NCBI GenBank assembly: GCA_965198755.1
Contig: OZ240673.1
Location: 3,844,001 to 3,908,000, forward strand
Origin: BOG-908 sp963692875
GTDB taxonomy: Bacteria > Pseudomonadota > Alphaproteobacteria > Acetobacterales > Acetobacteraceae
Length of the DNA: 64,000 nt
Direction: 5' to 3'
Positions 9,427-17,718 of the stretch are shown one piece after another. The notes beneath the pieces were generated by a model. The model saw only the letters and a list, made by a program, of their open reading frames with translations. It did not search any database and had not been told where the DNA came from. Within the stretch, counting starts at the first letter, position 1, and each line of letters starts with the position of its first letter. The translations under genes and the position numbers were made by a program.

Positions 9427-9726
9427 GTGCAATTGGATCGCACGTCCGAGCTGCGCATCCGATTATTCCTGTGGCGCGTCATCGTCCTGACGATGTGCGC
9501 CGCTCCATCGCTCGCCCTGGATGGCGGCAGGGCCGCCCCATTCCTCCGGCTGCTTTCTTCCATGTTCAGCTTCACCTCGTTGGCCCTGGCGCTCCTGGCG
9601 TTACGCCGGATGTGGCCCTCCAAGGGCGGTAGCCTCGGCGCTTGGGATGAGGTGCTGGCGCTGAATGCCCTGTCGCTCCTCTGTTCTGGGCTCGCCCGGG
9701 TGGTAGCGGCGGCAGCGGCGCCATGA
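9427..9726 (+). CDS. Small membrane protein of unknown function
   Basis: Ninety-nine residues from a GTG start with GAGGA at good spacing. Hydrophobic segments occur at about residues 12-30 (LFLWRVIVLTMCAAPSLAL), 42-60 (LLSSMFSFTSLALALLALR) and 75-97, suggesting two or three membrane helices. It follows the 69-codon gene by 9 bases. No family recognised. Confidence 0.5.
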   Translation: MQLDRTSELRIRLFLWRVIVLTMCAAPSLALDGGRAAPFLRLLSSMFSFTSLALALLALRRMWPSKGGSLGAWDEVLALNALSLLCSGLARVVAAAAAP

Positions 9727-10195
9727 GCGCCGGCGGCATCACCCGCCGCATCGACTACAAAGCCCCGAGTCGAGCGTGCCGCCTGTGGAAGCGGAAATGC
9801 TGACGAAGCAGAGGGGCGGCGACGTGGCGCCGGTCACCACGTCCGCCAGCGCACGCCCACGCGATAGGGTCGGTCGCCAGGGGGCGGATGGTGTAGACGA
9901 TCGGCGCGCCAGCATGTTGCTGCCCAGACCGCTCTTACCCACCCGCTCCTGTTCGACTCGACGACCGGAGTTCCAACTGGCTTCGCCAGGATGCCTGGAG
10001 AGATCATATGGCGATCCGGCCTTCACCTTCCGAGACCAACAAAGCGGTTGCGTAACAGCCGCAGGACGTGGATCCCCCTTGCTTCGGGTCAGTATCCTGC
10101 TGCCGTAGCAACCACGCACCTTTTTGCGCGAGACTTCCATTGCTATCGGGGGCTTGTCCAGGGTATATCCATACTACCCTGGGTTGAACCGTCCG
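9727..10195. other. Intergenic stretch before the diguanylate cyclase gene
   Basis: About 470 bases with no gene I can support. Frames on both strands are open in places but lack a start context. The true start of the downstream cyclase may lie beyond this stretch (see that entry). Confidence 0.4.
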
Positions 10196-12619
10196 ATGCC
10201 GAGCTTTAAGTGGAAGACCGGGTCGTTAGGCCAACGCGACAAGATCAGTGTGCCTCTGTTGCTCGCTTCCGCAGTCCGCGGCCTCGAGTTGCTCCTGCTC
10301 ACCTCGTCCGCCCGGCTGAGGAGCAGTTTCCGAGCGGATGGAGGGCCGCTGTCCGTCCGTTGCGTTCCGCTGCCGAGTGTCGATCTCACGAGCGGAAGCA
10401 AATCTCGAGGCCTGCCGCTCGGGCTTCTTGGCGGAGCGCCTCATGGTCCAAAGGCTCATGTCCCTGGCTGCAGACCGCGGGGCGGCCGACATCATGATTC
10501 GGTTGACATAAACGAGGGACTTTATCGCCTACTGGCGGAGAACGCCAAGGATGTCATCGCCACCTATGGGCCTGACGGGACCTTCACCTACCTGTCCCCA
10601 TCCATCGAGACGCTCGTTGGAATCAAACCAGCCGAACTGATCGGCTCGACGACTTGGGAGGTCATCCACCCGGACGATCATGTGAGGGTCGCCGAAGAGT
10701 TCCGCGCGCTGCTCGTCAACGTCGGCGAGAGCCGCCGGATCGAGTATAGGGCGGTGCGTCGGGATGGGAGCGCAGCGTGGGTCGAATCCTACCCATTGCC
10801 CATTCTGGACGATGCGGGCGGGTTGCTCGGCTTCCAGGACGTCGTTCGAGACGTCTCGACCCGGCGCGCAGCACAGGAAGCCGCGGTCGAAGCTTCCGCC
10901 CGCCTAGCCGACGCTTTGGCTGCAATGCGCGAAAGCGAGGGTAGATATCGAGAGCTCGCGGAGCAATCTAACGATATAATCGCGACCATGGCACTCGACT
11001 CTACCAGTCTGCTCGTCACTCCGGCAGTTCGGCGGATTCTCGGCTACGAGCCGGAAGAGCTCATCGGTCGCAAGATGCTGGAACTCACGCATCCCGAAGA
11101 CGTCCCCCTCTCCCTGAAGGTCTTCCAGGACCTGCTGGAAGCTGAGCCGGGTCACTCCACGATCACCACATACGAGTTCCGCGGTCGGCACAAGAACGGA
11201 TCTTGGATATGGCTGGAAGGTCGGCCAAGGCTGAAGCATGACGCGGACGGCAACCCCCTCCACTTCCAAGACGTAGTACGCGACGTGACGGAGCGGAAGC
11301 TCGGCGAGGCGGCGCTCCGAACGAGCCAATCATTCCTGGAACGAACGAGCGAAGTCGCCGGCGTCGGCGGGTGGCAGTATGACATCGTGGCCCAGACCCT
11401 CCAATGGTCCGATGCGACCTGCCGCTTGCATGACTTACCGCCCGGTTCTAGCCCGACGCTGGCTGAGGCGGTCGCTTACTACGAGCCGGAGGGTCGGCCG
11501 GTCATCGCCAAGGCCGTTGAAGACGGCATCGCTCTCGGCAAGGGATGGGATCTCGAACTGCCTGTGAGATCGAGCAAGGGGCGTAAATTCTGGGCGCGTG
11601 CCGTGGGCTCGGTCGAAATCCGGGATGGGCGGCCGGTCCGCTTGGTCGGGGCGTTCCAGGACGTGACGGCGCAACGACTCATCGCGCGGGATCTTGCCGA
11701 GAGCCGCGACCTCCTCGCGGTGACGCTGCAATCCATATGCGATGCTGTCATAACGGCAGACGCCCATGGCATGGTGACCTGGCTGAATCCCGTCGCCGAA
11801 AGGATGACGGAATGGTCGAATGGCGATGCCCGCGGGCTACCCATGCACCAAGTCTATAACATCATCGATGAGGAAACCCGCGAGCCGATCGAGCAAGGCG
11901 ACAAAGGGAGGAACACCGCCAACGGCCAAGACCGCACGATGTTGATTGCGCGCAGCGGGGCCGCCTACGGCATCGAGGAGTCAGCGTCGCCCCTGCTCGA
12001 CGGCAATCGTTCACTGCTCGGATCGGTCGTCGTGTTCCGCGACGTGTCGGACCAGCGCCGCGCGCGCCAGGAGATCGCATTCCGCGCGAGCCATGACGCG
12101 TTGACCGGACTGATCAATCGGGCGGAATTCGAGACCAGGCTGGATAGCCTGATCGCGCGTCACAAGGAGAATGATGATATCGCCGCGGTCCTCTATTTGG
12201 ACCTGGATCGCTTCAAGCAGGTGAACGATTCCTGCGGACATGCCCAAGGGGACCGCTTGCTGCAGCAGATCAGCACGCTACTCATCGATTCGGTGAGGAG
12301 CCGCAGTAAGGATAGCGTTGGCCGCCTCGGTGGCGACGAGTTCGGCATCATCCTCGAGCAGTGCAGTCTCCGACAGGCCATACAAATCGGACAGGGGATT
12401 TGCGATCGGGTGGAGAAATTCTGTTTCGTACACGATGGCAAGCGCTTCTCCATAGGAACCAGCATTGGTGTCCTGTGCATGGACTTCTCTTGGACCAGCA
12501 CTGCCGACGTACTCCACGCCGTCGACATGGCATGCTACGCTGCCAAGAACGCGGGCCGTAACCGTTTGCAAGTCTGGAACGAAATCGAGTGCGTGCTTCC
12601 CGAACGACCTCCGGTGTAG
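10196..12619 (+). CDS. Multi-PAS sensor diguanylate cyclase (GGDEF)
   Basis: Makes the second messenger cyclic di-GMP from two GTP. From the ATG at 10196 the first 100 residues look non-coding in style, and the conserved part begins near 10505 with VDINEGLYRLLAENAKDVI. Four PAS/PAC sensor domains follow (each ending in a FQDVVRDV or FRDVSDQRR-type motif), then a coiled linker and a GGDEF domain with an intact GRLGGDEF active site. An RSKD sequence directly before it fits the RxxD inhibitory site. No EAL domain follows, so synthesis only. There is no membrane span; it is a cytosolic sensor. The true start is uncertain: no good ATG lies just ahead of the first PAS domain, so an alternative start or an N-terminal frameshift is possible. 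Confidence 0.85.
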   Translation: MPSFKWKTGSLGQRDKISVPLLLASAVRGLELLLLTSSARLRSSFRADGGPLSVRCVPLPSVDLTSGSKSRGLPLGLLGGAPHGPKAHVPGCRPRGGRHHDSVDINEGLYRLLAENAKDVIATYGPDGTFTYLSPSIETLVGIKPAELIGSTTWEVIHPDDHVRVAEEFRALLVNVGESRRIEYRAVRRDGSAAWVESYPLPILDDAGGLLGFQDVVRDVSTRRAAQEAAVEASARLADALAAMRESEGRYRELAEQSNDIIATMALDSTSLLVTPAVRRILGYEPEELIGRKMLELTHPEDVPLSLKVFQDLLEAEPGHSTITTYEFRGRHKNGSWIWLEGRPRLKHDADGNPLHFQDVVRDVTERKLGEAALRTSQSFLERTSEVAGVGGWQYDIVAQTLQWSDATCRLHDLPPGSSPTLAEAVAYYEPEGRPVIAKAVEDGIALGKGWDLELPVRSSKGRKFWARAVGSVEIRDGRPVRLVGAFQDVTAQRLIARDLAESRDLLAVTLQSICDAVITADAHGMVTWLNPVAERMTEWSNGDARGLPMHQVYNIIDEETREPIEQGDKGRNTANGQDRTMLIARSGAAYGIEESASPLLDGNRSLLGSVVVFRDVSDQRRARQEIAFRASHDALTGLINRAEFETRLDSLIARHKENDDIAAVLYLDLDRFKQVNDSCGHAQGDRLLQQISTLLIDSVRSRSKDSVGRLGGDEFGIILEQCSLRQAIQIGQGICDRVEKFCFVHDGKRFSIGTSIGVLCMDFSWTSTADVLHAVDMACYAAKNAGRNRLQVWNEIECVLPERPPV

Positions 12620-13145
12620 ACGCGGTCGCACCTGCTCTTTCTCTGATGTCTGCCTCGGATTGTTCGCCCTACCGGCGAGTGTGTCCGCGGAAAGCGCCGA
12701 GCCACGAACCCTTGCAAGGGCGAAGTCCTTCATGCTCCTCTAGCTTCATTATTCAAGGACGCCAGCCTCCGCAGTCTCGCCGTCGGCTGGTCGTGTTCCT
12801 AGATCGGTCTGGGCGCGGTGCAAAGCAGCGTTGTGTTGTTCACCGGGATATCGTTGGTCGGACTTTGCAATCTGAACGGCCTCGCGCTGGCCGACGTCGG
12901 CCTGTCGCAGAACGAGGGTTCCGCAGCAGAGGAACATGAAATTCGTTTCTCACGCGGGGTAGGACCAACTGACTGTCAAGCATTAGCCGAAAGGCGAATG
13001 TATCTCCAGGAAGTTGATATCTATGAACATCGCCCGCTTACAAGGAAAGCGATCCATTGGGCGGAATGAATGAGAGCAGCCAGAGAGGTCTTCCAGTCGG
13101 AATAACCCCATCACCTATCGGGAGCCGCAAGCGGTTGTCCGAAGG
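12620..13145. other. Intergenic stretch, nothing recognised
   Basis: Between the cyclase stop and the convergent DUF4386 gene. Short open frames on both strands have no family motif. GC content drops towards 13 kb. Confidence 0.4.
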
Positions 13146-13838
13146 TCACGCGGCTGCAGCACGATCAATAGGGATTCTAACTCCCTTCAAAGCCAGCCAA
13201 ATCCCGACGCTCAACTCGATAAGAAAGTCAGGAGCAATGAACCACGGGTAAACCAAGCCATCGAGGCCCGGAAACACGATTGCTGCTGAGCATGAAGTCA
13301 GGATCACGACGGCCACGGCGATATAGGCTCCCGACAGCAGCCTTGGAATGTAGCTAGATGCCCAAAGCAGGTAAGCGTGTATGGAGGCGCCAAAGCCGAA
13401 GAATACGAGGCCAACCGCCATGGCGGTAGCGTGGATGTCCAGAAGCTGTCGCGCCATCATTTGCATCTGCTCCAATGTGAAAGCTGTCCGGTAGTTAAGA
13501 TCGCTGATGTAGTCGAATGCGACCAGACTGACGACGACCCCTACGCCCTGAATGAGAGCATTGGCAAACCGCCACAACATACCGAGCAGCGCGAGCGGCT
13601 CGTTGATGGGTTTCAGCAATACGTAGAGCGCGACGGCGAGTATCACGTCGCCATTCAACATGAGCAGCTCACCAAAGATGCCGACCCGAAATTGCCTCTC
13701 ATGAGCCAGGATGTTCCGGGCTGTCCTGACGGCATCGCCAGCCACGATAAGATTGTTACTCAGAGCGCCACTTAGGCAGATCAGGAGGAGGGCGATGCCC
13801 GCGACCCGGGCGTAACGGGATTGGACGGCCCTCATCAT
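13146..13838 (-). CDS. DUF4386 family integral membrane protein
   Basis: A 230-residue protein with six or so membrane helices, starting with YARVAGIALLLICLSGALSN, the typical first helix of DUF4386 proteins, and containing the family's central ELLMLNGDVILAVALYVLLK helix pair. Function of the family is unknown. It sits downstream (same strand) of a small XRE regulator and a DUF2975 membrane protein, with a 70-base gap. A broken copy of the same family occurs at about 23.9 kb. Confidence 0.8.
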   Translation of the reverse strand: MMRAVQSRYARVAGIALLLICLSGALSNNLIVAGDAVRTARNILAHERQFRVGIFGELLMLNGDVILAVALYVLLKPINEPLALLGMLWRFANALIQGVGVVVSLVAFDYISDLNYRTAFTLEQMQMMARQLLDIHATAMAVGLVFFGFGASIHAYLLWASSYIPRLLSGAYIAVAVVILTSCSAAIVFPGLDGLVYPWFIAPDFLIELSVGIWLALKGVRIPIDRAAAA

Positions 13839-13908
13839 GGTGCTTTCAAATCGATGGGATTACTTGGGGAGCCGGCCATAGCATCGGCGTCATGTCTGGG
13901 CGCGACCG

Positions 13909-14115
13909 TCAATCATGATGGAAGGAGAGTATTTCACCAGGCTGACACTGCAAGATGGCGCATATGGCCTCCAGTGTTGAGAACCGGATCGCCTTTGCTT
14001 TCCCAGTCTTGAGTATGGAGAGGTTGGCAAGTGTTATGTCGACTGCTTCCGATAATTGAGTGAGCGTCATGCCTCTTCGGCTGAGGACTTCATCAAGGGT
14101 CACCATTATCGGCAT
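13909..14115 (-). CDS. Small XRE/YozG-type regulator paired with DUF2975
   Basis: Sixty-eight residues forming a single helix-turn-helix: VLSRRGMTLTQLSEAVDITLANLSILKTGKAKAIR then FSTLEAICAILQCQPGEIL. This compact class commonly sits next to DUF2975 membrane proteins, as here, with 3 bases between the upstream stop and this start. An internal ATG three codons in (MVTLDEV) could also serve. It may repress its own operon through the palindromes upstream of the DUF2975 gene. Confidence 0.85.
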   Translation of the reverse strand: MPIMVTLDEVLSRRGMTLTQLSEAVDITLANLSILKTGKAKAIRFSTLEAICAILQCQPGEILSFHHD

Positions 14116-14118
14116 GGA

Positions 14119-14640
14119 TCAAACGGTCCCATCCAACTCGCTCCGCATGATTGATCCCTGGGCAAATACTCGGCTGAGTACGAACACCATCAGGACGGCC
14201 ATCCAGCCGCCCGCGGAGAAGTCACCGAGCGGCGACGCAGATCCCAAGCTCGGGTAGGTTCTGCTCAGGACCATCGCCGGAAAGTCCAGCAATTGGAGTA
14301 AGAGAAGTGACCAACCGATCGTCTGTAGCCGACGTGCGTTTGCTCCATTGAAAGGATCGCCGTCGCTGGCACTCGCAACGATACTGCCCAGGTTTACAAG
14401 CAGCCTGTCCGTCGCGACAGCCATCAGGATGCCAACCAGCATCTCGAAGCGTAGCCCGGCCGACGCCGACGACGCATCGATGCCCGGATTCGATTGAGTA
14501 AGAAACGCCATCAGGTGATTTGCGAAGATCGACGACAGGAGAAGAGCAACAATGACTGCCAGCACAAACAACCTGTTGACGATTGTCGCCAGGCTCACAA
14601 CGAGGCGCGATATTCGAAGAAGCCGGTCTTGTGTTCGCAT
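14119..14640 (-). CDS. DUF2975 membrane protein
   Basis: About 173 residues from the ATG at 14640, chosen because GGGAG lies 6 bases upstream; an ORF start at 14691 would run through the operator. Four hydrophobic helices: about 16-38 (VNRLFVLAVIVALLLSSIF), 75-95, 115-135 (TIGWSLLLLQLLDFPAMVL) and 150-170. The layout and the adjacent tiny XRE gene are characteristic of DUF2975. Molecular function is unknown; a membrane partner that modulates the regulator is a reasonable inference. Confidence 0.8.
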   Translation of the reverse strand: MRTQDRLLRISRLVVSLATIVNRLFVLAVIVALLLSSIFANHLMAFLTQSNPGIDASSASAGLRFEMLVGILMAVATDRLLVNLGSIVASASDGDPFNGANARRLQTIGWSLLLLQLLDFPAMVLSRTYPSLGSASPLGDFSAGGWMAVLMVFVLSRVFAQGSIMRSELDGTV

Positions 14641-14652
14641 GAACATCTCCCT

Positions 14653-14667
14653 TATCGATGAACGATA
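14653..14667. promoter_or_regulatory. Palindromic operator TATCG-N5-CGATA, proximal copy
   Basis: The sequence CTTATCGATGAACGATAAG (14651-14669) has perfect arms and lies between the DUF2975 start and its presumed promoter. An identical-arm copy lies 45 bases further upstream. Two such sites imply dimer binding by one regulator, most simply the small XRE protein of the same operon. Confidence 0.65.
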
Positions 14668-14697
14668 AGGCGGGTTTCGCTCAGCCGTCAACTTAAA

Positions 14698-14712
14698 TAT
14701 CGAAATTCGATA
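14698..14712. promoter_or_regulatory. Palindromic operator TATCG-N5-CGATA, distal copy
   Basis: TATCGAAATTCGATA, a 15-base perfect palindrome around a central A. Same TATCG and CGATA arms and the same 5-base spacer as the site at 14653-14667; centres are 45 bases apart, about four helical turns. Confidence 0.65.
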
Positions 14713-14841
14713 AACATAAAGCTGGACCCGCCTCCCGTCCCATCGCCGGCCCCCTGGAGTTTGGGGCCGACGACGCCCTTGTTCCGGCCTGTGTTGGCTT
14801 AATCGCCGCCGAGGTCGATCAAATTGTCGGCGTAATTCGCT

Positions 14842-15810
14842 TTATTCCCCATCGCCGGCCGCGCGTGATCCGGCGCTCAGGGTGCCACCCGCCGAGCGAC
14901 TGCCCGGGACGCCCGACGGAGCGGCATCACGTCCGAAGGCCGGAACCGGACCGGATTGACGGCCGAAGCTCGGGCCCATCCCGCCGAGGGACGCGTTCGA
15001 ACCAGTCGGCCACATCGACGAGCGCGGGCAGGTCGAGGCCGGTCTCCACCCCCACCAAGCTCGAGCATTTGGACAGCGTCCTCCGTGCAGGTGCCGCCCA
15101 CCAGGGCGACCGGCGCCGAGGGATGCGCTGTCGTGAAGATCTTCATCGGATGTCCGGGCGCTCCAGACCTGGAAATAGTTGAAACCCGCGCCGACGTTGG
15201 CGGCGGCGGTGTTCTCGACGAAGGTGTCCACGCCGATCGGGCTCGTGCCGAGAAGTCCTGGCGCAGCGCGACCAATGGCTTCATGCCGGGATGCCTGCGC
15301 GGAGCGGCCCTTCCTCGTGAGCGGCTCGCTACCGATGACGGCCGCCGCGAAGTAGGACGCCGTGCTGCCGTAGGTGCGCGTGACGTACGAGGCTCCCCCG
15401 AACGTCGCGCTGAGCGGCACCGGCGAGGCATCCTTCCCATTGCCGGGCCGGTAGGAGCCGAGGGGCTCTGGCGGTGAGGACGCACGCCGCCGCTACTCAC
15501 AATAGGGGTCGGTGTGACGCGCAGCGAACTTGATAGCAGCTTCAGCCTGTCCGCAGGACAAGCGGGCTGCCCGCCTGATCGAGTCGACCATCCGCCCCGG
15601 TATGGCATCCACCAGGGCCGGTAGGTGTCCAGGGGCGTCGATCCTCGCATGAATGTCCGCATGGCCTGTTGAACGTAGGAACCGCGGAGCCTCTCTTGGT
15701 CGCAGGGGCAACCCTCGGGCACGGCTGCCCCGAGGGACGCGTGGCTGGCCGCCGTGCTCGCCGGGCAGGCCCAGCGCGGTCGGACTCGGTCCAAGCTGGG
15801 CTTGACTCTG
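14842..15810 (-). pseudogene. Possible frameshifted remnant, family not recognised
   Basis: The minus strand between the DUF2975 promoter and tetR has protein-like stretches that change frame. One frame reads FGGASYVTRTYGSTASYFAA and GIDTFVENT-like sequence (GVDTFVENTAAANVGAGF) around 15200-15420; another frame reads ARHTDPYCE before a stop at 15493. No single frame gives a sensible start-to-stop protein and I cannot name the family. It may be a decayed exported protein gene, or noise in GC-rich DNA. Confidence 0.25.
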
Positions 15811-15815
15811 AAGCC

Positions 15816-15837
15816 TGAACAATTACATATATGTTCA
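15816..15837. promoter_or_regulatory. TetR-type operator upstream of the efflux operon
   Basis: Inverted repeat with outer arms TGAACA and TGTTCA and a perfect inner palindrome ACATATATGT (15825-15834), centred 27 bases before the tetR start. The location and symmetry fit an autoregulated TetR operator controlling tetR and the RND genes behind it. The AT-rich core could also contain the -10 element. Confidence 0.6.
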
Positions 15838-15853
15838 GTAATCGGGAACTTCG

Positions 15854-16513
15854 ATGACGACTAGCAAGGACGAGACACGCGAGGCGATCGTAGCGGCCGC
15901 GAGAAACCTGTTTGTGCGGTATGGTCCGGTCAAGACCAGCATGGCGGACATCGCACGTGAGCTTGGGATGTCACCGCCTAATCTCTACAACTTCTATCCT
16001 TCCCGCGACGCCATCTTGGAAGAAATCGGAACGCGTGACCTGATCACGCTGCAACGGGACATAACCGATGCCATCACCAGGACGTCAGGTGATTGGGCGC
16101 GAATCACCATGATCTTCATGAGCACGGCGCGACACCTGCACGAGAAGCTGGGCAACGAGAAGGACATCTTGCAGCTCCAAGCTATCGAAAAGAAAAATCG
16201 TTGGAAGTTCGTAGACGATTTCCATTCCTTCCTTCGTCGGGCCGTGGAGTCCGTGTTGCGCGATGCGGTCGACGCGGGGCGGCTTGTTCACGACGACCCT
16301 AGTGGCGCCATGTCGGCGCTGTTCGATTGCATGATCAGCGCCTGGGACCCTGTTTTGATTTCTAAATTCCCGCTCGACGATCACCTGCGGCGGATAGATG
16401 CCCAGTTGTCGTTACTCGAACGATCGTTCGTCCAGCGACCGCCTAACCCCTCGACACAACGACGTTCCTCCCGCAAATCGTTCCCGCGCTCGGCTCAGCC
16501 TGCTTCCCCTTAA
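15854..16513 (+). CDS. TetR/AcrR family repressor of the RND operon
   Basis: A 219-residue regulator. The N-terminal helix-turn-helix (REAIVAAARNLFVRYGPVKT, then MADIARELGMSPPNLYNFYPSR) is typical TetR; residues 60-200 form the ligand-binding and dimer helices. The last 20 residues are basic and Ser/Pro-rich. It is the first gene of a same-strand run, 18 bases ahead of the membrane fusion protein gene, with a palindromic operator just upstream, so it very likely represses its own operon and is released by a pump substrate. Confidence 0.9.
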   Translation: MTTSKDETREAIVAAARNLFVRYGPVKTSMADIARELGMSPPNLYNFYPSRDAILEEIGTRDLITLQRDITDAITRTSGDWARITMIFMSTARHLHEKLGNEKDILQLQAIEKKNRWKFVDDFHSFLRRAVESVLRDAVDAGRLVHDDPSGAMSALFDCMISAWDPVLISKFPLDDHLRRIDAQLSLLERSFVQRPPNPSTQRRSSRKSFPRSAQPASP

Positions 16514-16531
16514 CATCGATCGGCGATACCA

Positions 16532-17707
16532 ATGGCAAACCCATTACGCTATGCCGCGCCGCCGTTTTTGGTCGCCGCCATGTCCCTGGCCGGATGCGAC
16601 CGCAAGCCCGCCGCTGCGCCTCTGGCGCCACCGGCGGTCGAAGTCGGCGTCGTCACGCTCAAGGCGCAGCCGCTGACACTGACCACCGAATTGCCCGGCC
16701 GCACCACGGCCTTCCTCACCGCCGATATCCGTCCGCAGGTCAACGGGCTCATCTTGAAGCGCATCTTCGTCGAAGGCGCGGACGTGAAAGCCGGCGACCA
16801 GCTGTACCAGATCGACGCGGCGACCTACCAGGCGGCCTATGACAGCGCCGTAGCGACGCTCGCCTATGATCAGGCCGCGCTCGTAACCGCGCGGGCGAAG
16901 AGCGCCCGCTACAAGCCGCTCGCCGTGGCCCAGGCCGTGAGCCGGCAGGATTTCGATGACGCGGTGGCAACCGCTGGCGAGGCGGTCGCGACCATCGGCA
17001 TCGCGCAGGCGGCCATCGAGCAAGCCAGGATCAACCTGGTCTACACGAAGGTCAAAGCTTCGATCAGCGGACGCATAGGGCGGTCGGCCGTCACGCCGGG
17101 CGCCCTGGTGACCGCCGGTCAGACGACGGTGCTGGCGACGGTGACGCAACTCGACCCGATCTATGTCGACGTCATCCAGCCGGCGACGACGCTGTTGCGG
17201 CTGAGGCAGGAGCTTGCGGCGGGGAAAATCCAAAAGGCCGGTCCGAACCAGGCCAAGATCGAATTGATCCTGGAGAACGGATCCAAATACCCGGCCTCAG
17301 GCACGCTGCAATTCTCCGAGGTGACGGTCGACCAGGCGACCGGCACCGTGGTCGTGCGGGCCATCTTCCCGAATCCCGATCACCTGCTGCTGCCGGGCCT
17401 GTTCGTCCGGGCGGAACTGCAGGAAGGCACCGACGACCACGCCCTCCTGGTGCCGCAAGTCGGGGTGTCCCACAACACCCATGGCGATCCGACGGTGCTG
17501 GTGGTCGGCAAGGACAATAGGTCCGCGCTGAGGATCATCCAGACCAGCCGTGCGGTCGGCGACAGCTGGGTCGCGACCGGTGGACTGTCGCCGGGCGACA
17601 GGGTCATCGTCGACGGATTGCAGAAGGTGCGGCCGGGCGCGGAAGTCCACGCCACCGAGGTCGAGACTGGCCCGGTGCCCGCGCCGACCCTCGGGCAAGC
17701 GAAGTAG
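16532..17707 (+). CDS. RND efflux periplasmic adaptor (membrane fusion protein)
   Basis: A 391-residue AcrA/MexA-type lipoprotein. The signal peptide ends in a lipobox (SLAGC, Cys22), so it is anchored in the inner membrane. Family motifs follow: LPGRTTAFLTADIRPQVNG, the lipoyl half-motifs, an alpha-hairpin (about 95-170), YTKVKASISGRIGRSAVTPG, and the beta-barrel segment with VRAEL. It bridges the RND permease and the outer-membrane channel for drug or solvent export. Second gene of the tetR operon; 11 bases before the permease. Confidence 0.93.
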   Translation: MANPLRYAAPPFLVAAMSLAGCDRKPAAAPLAPPAVEVGVVTLKAQPLTLTTELPGRTTAFLTADIRPQVNGLILKRIFVEGADVKAGDQLYQIDAATYQAAYDSAVATLAYDQAALVTARAKSARYKPLAVAQAVSRQDFDDAVATAGEAVATIGIAQAAIEQARINLVYTKVKASISGRIGRSAVTPGALVTAGQTTVLATVTQLDPIYVDVIQPATTLLRLRQELAAGKIQKAGPNQAKIELILENGSKYPASGTLQFSEVTVDQATGTVVVRAIFPNPDHLLLPGLFVRAELQEGTDDHALLVPQVGVSHNTHGDPTVLVVGKDNRSALRIIQTSRAVGDSWVATGGLSPGDRVIVDGLQKVRPGAEVHATEVETGPVPAPTLGQAK

Positions 17708-17718
17708 GCGCGCCCGGG

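Noticed and set aside
14877..15794. A 305-codon minus-strand frame before tetR
   Set aside because: Arg/Ser/Pro-rich throughout with no motif; kept only as a low-confidence remnant region because other frames look more protein-like.
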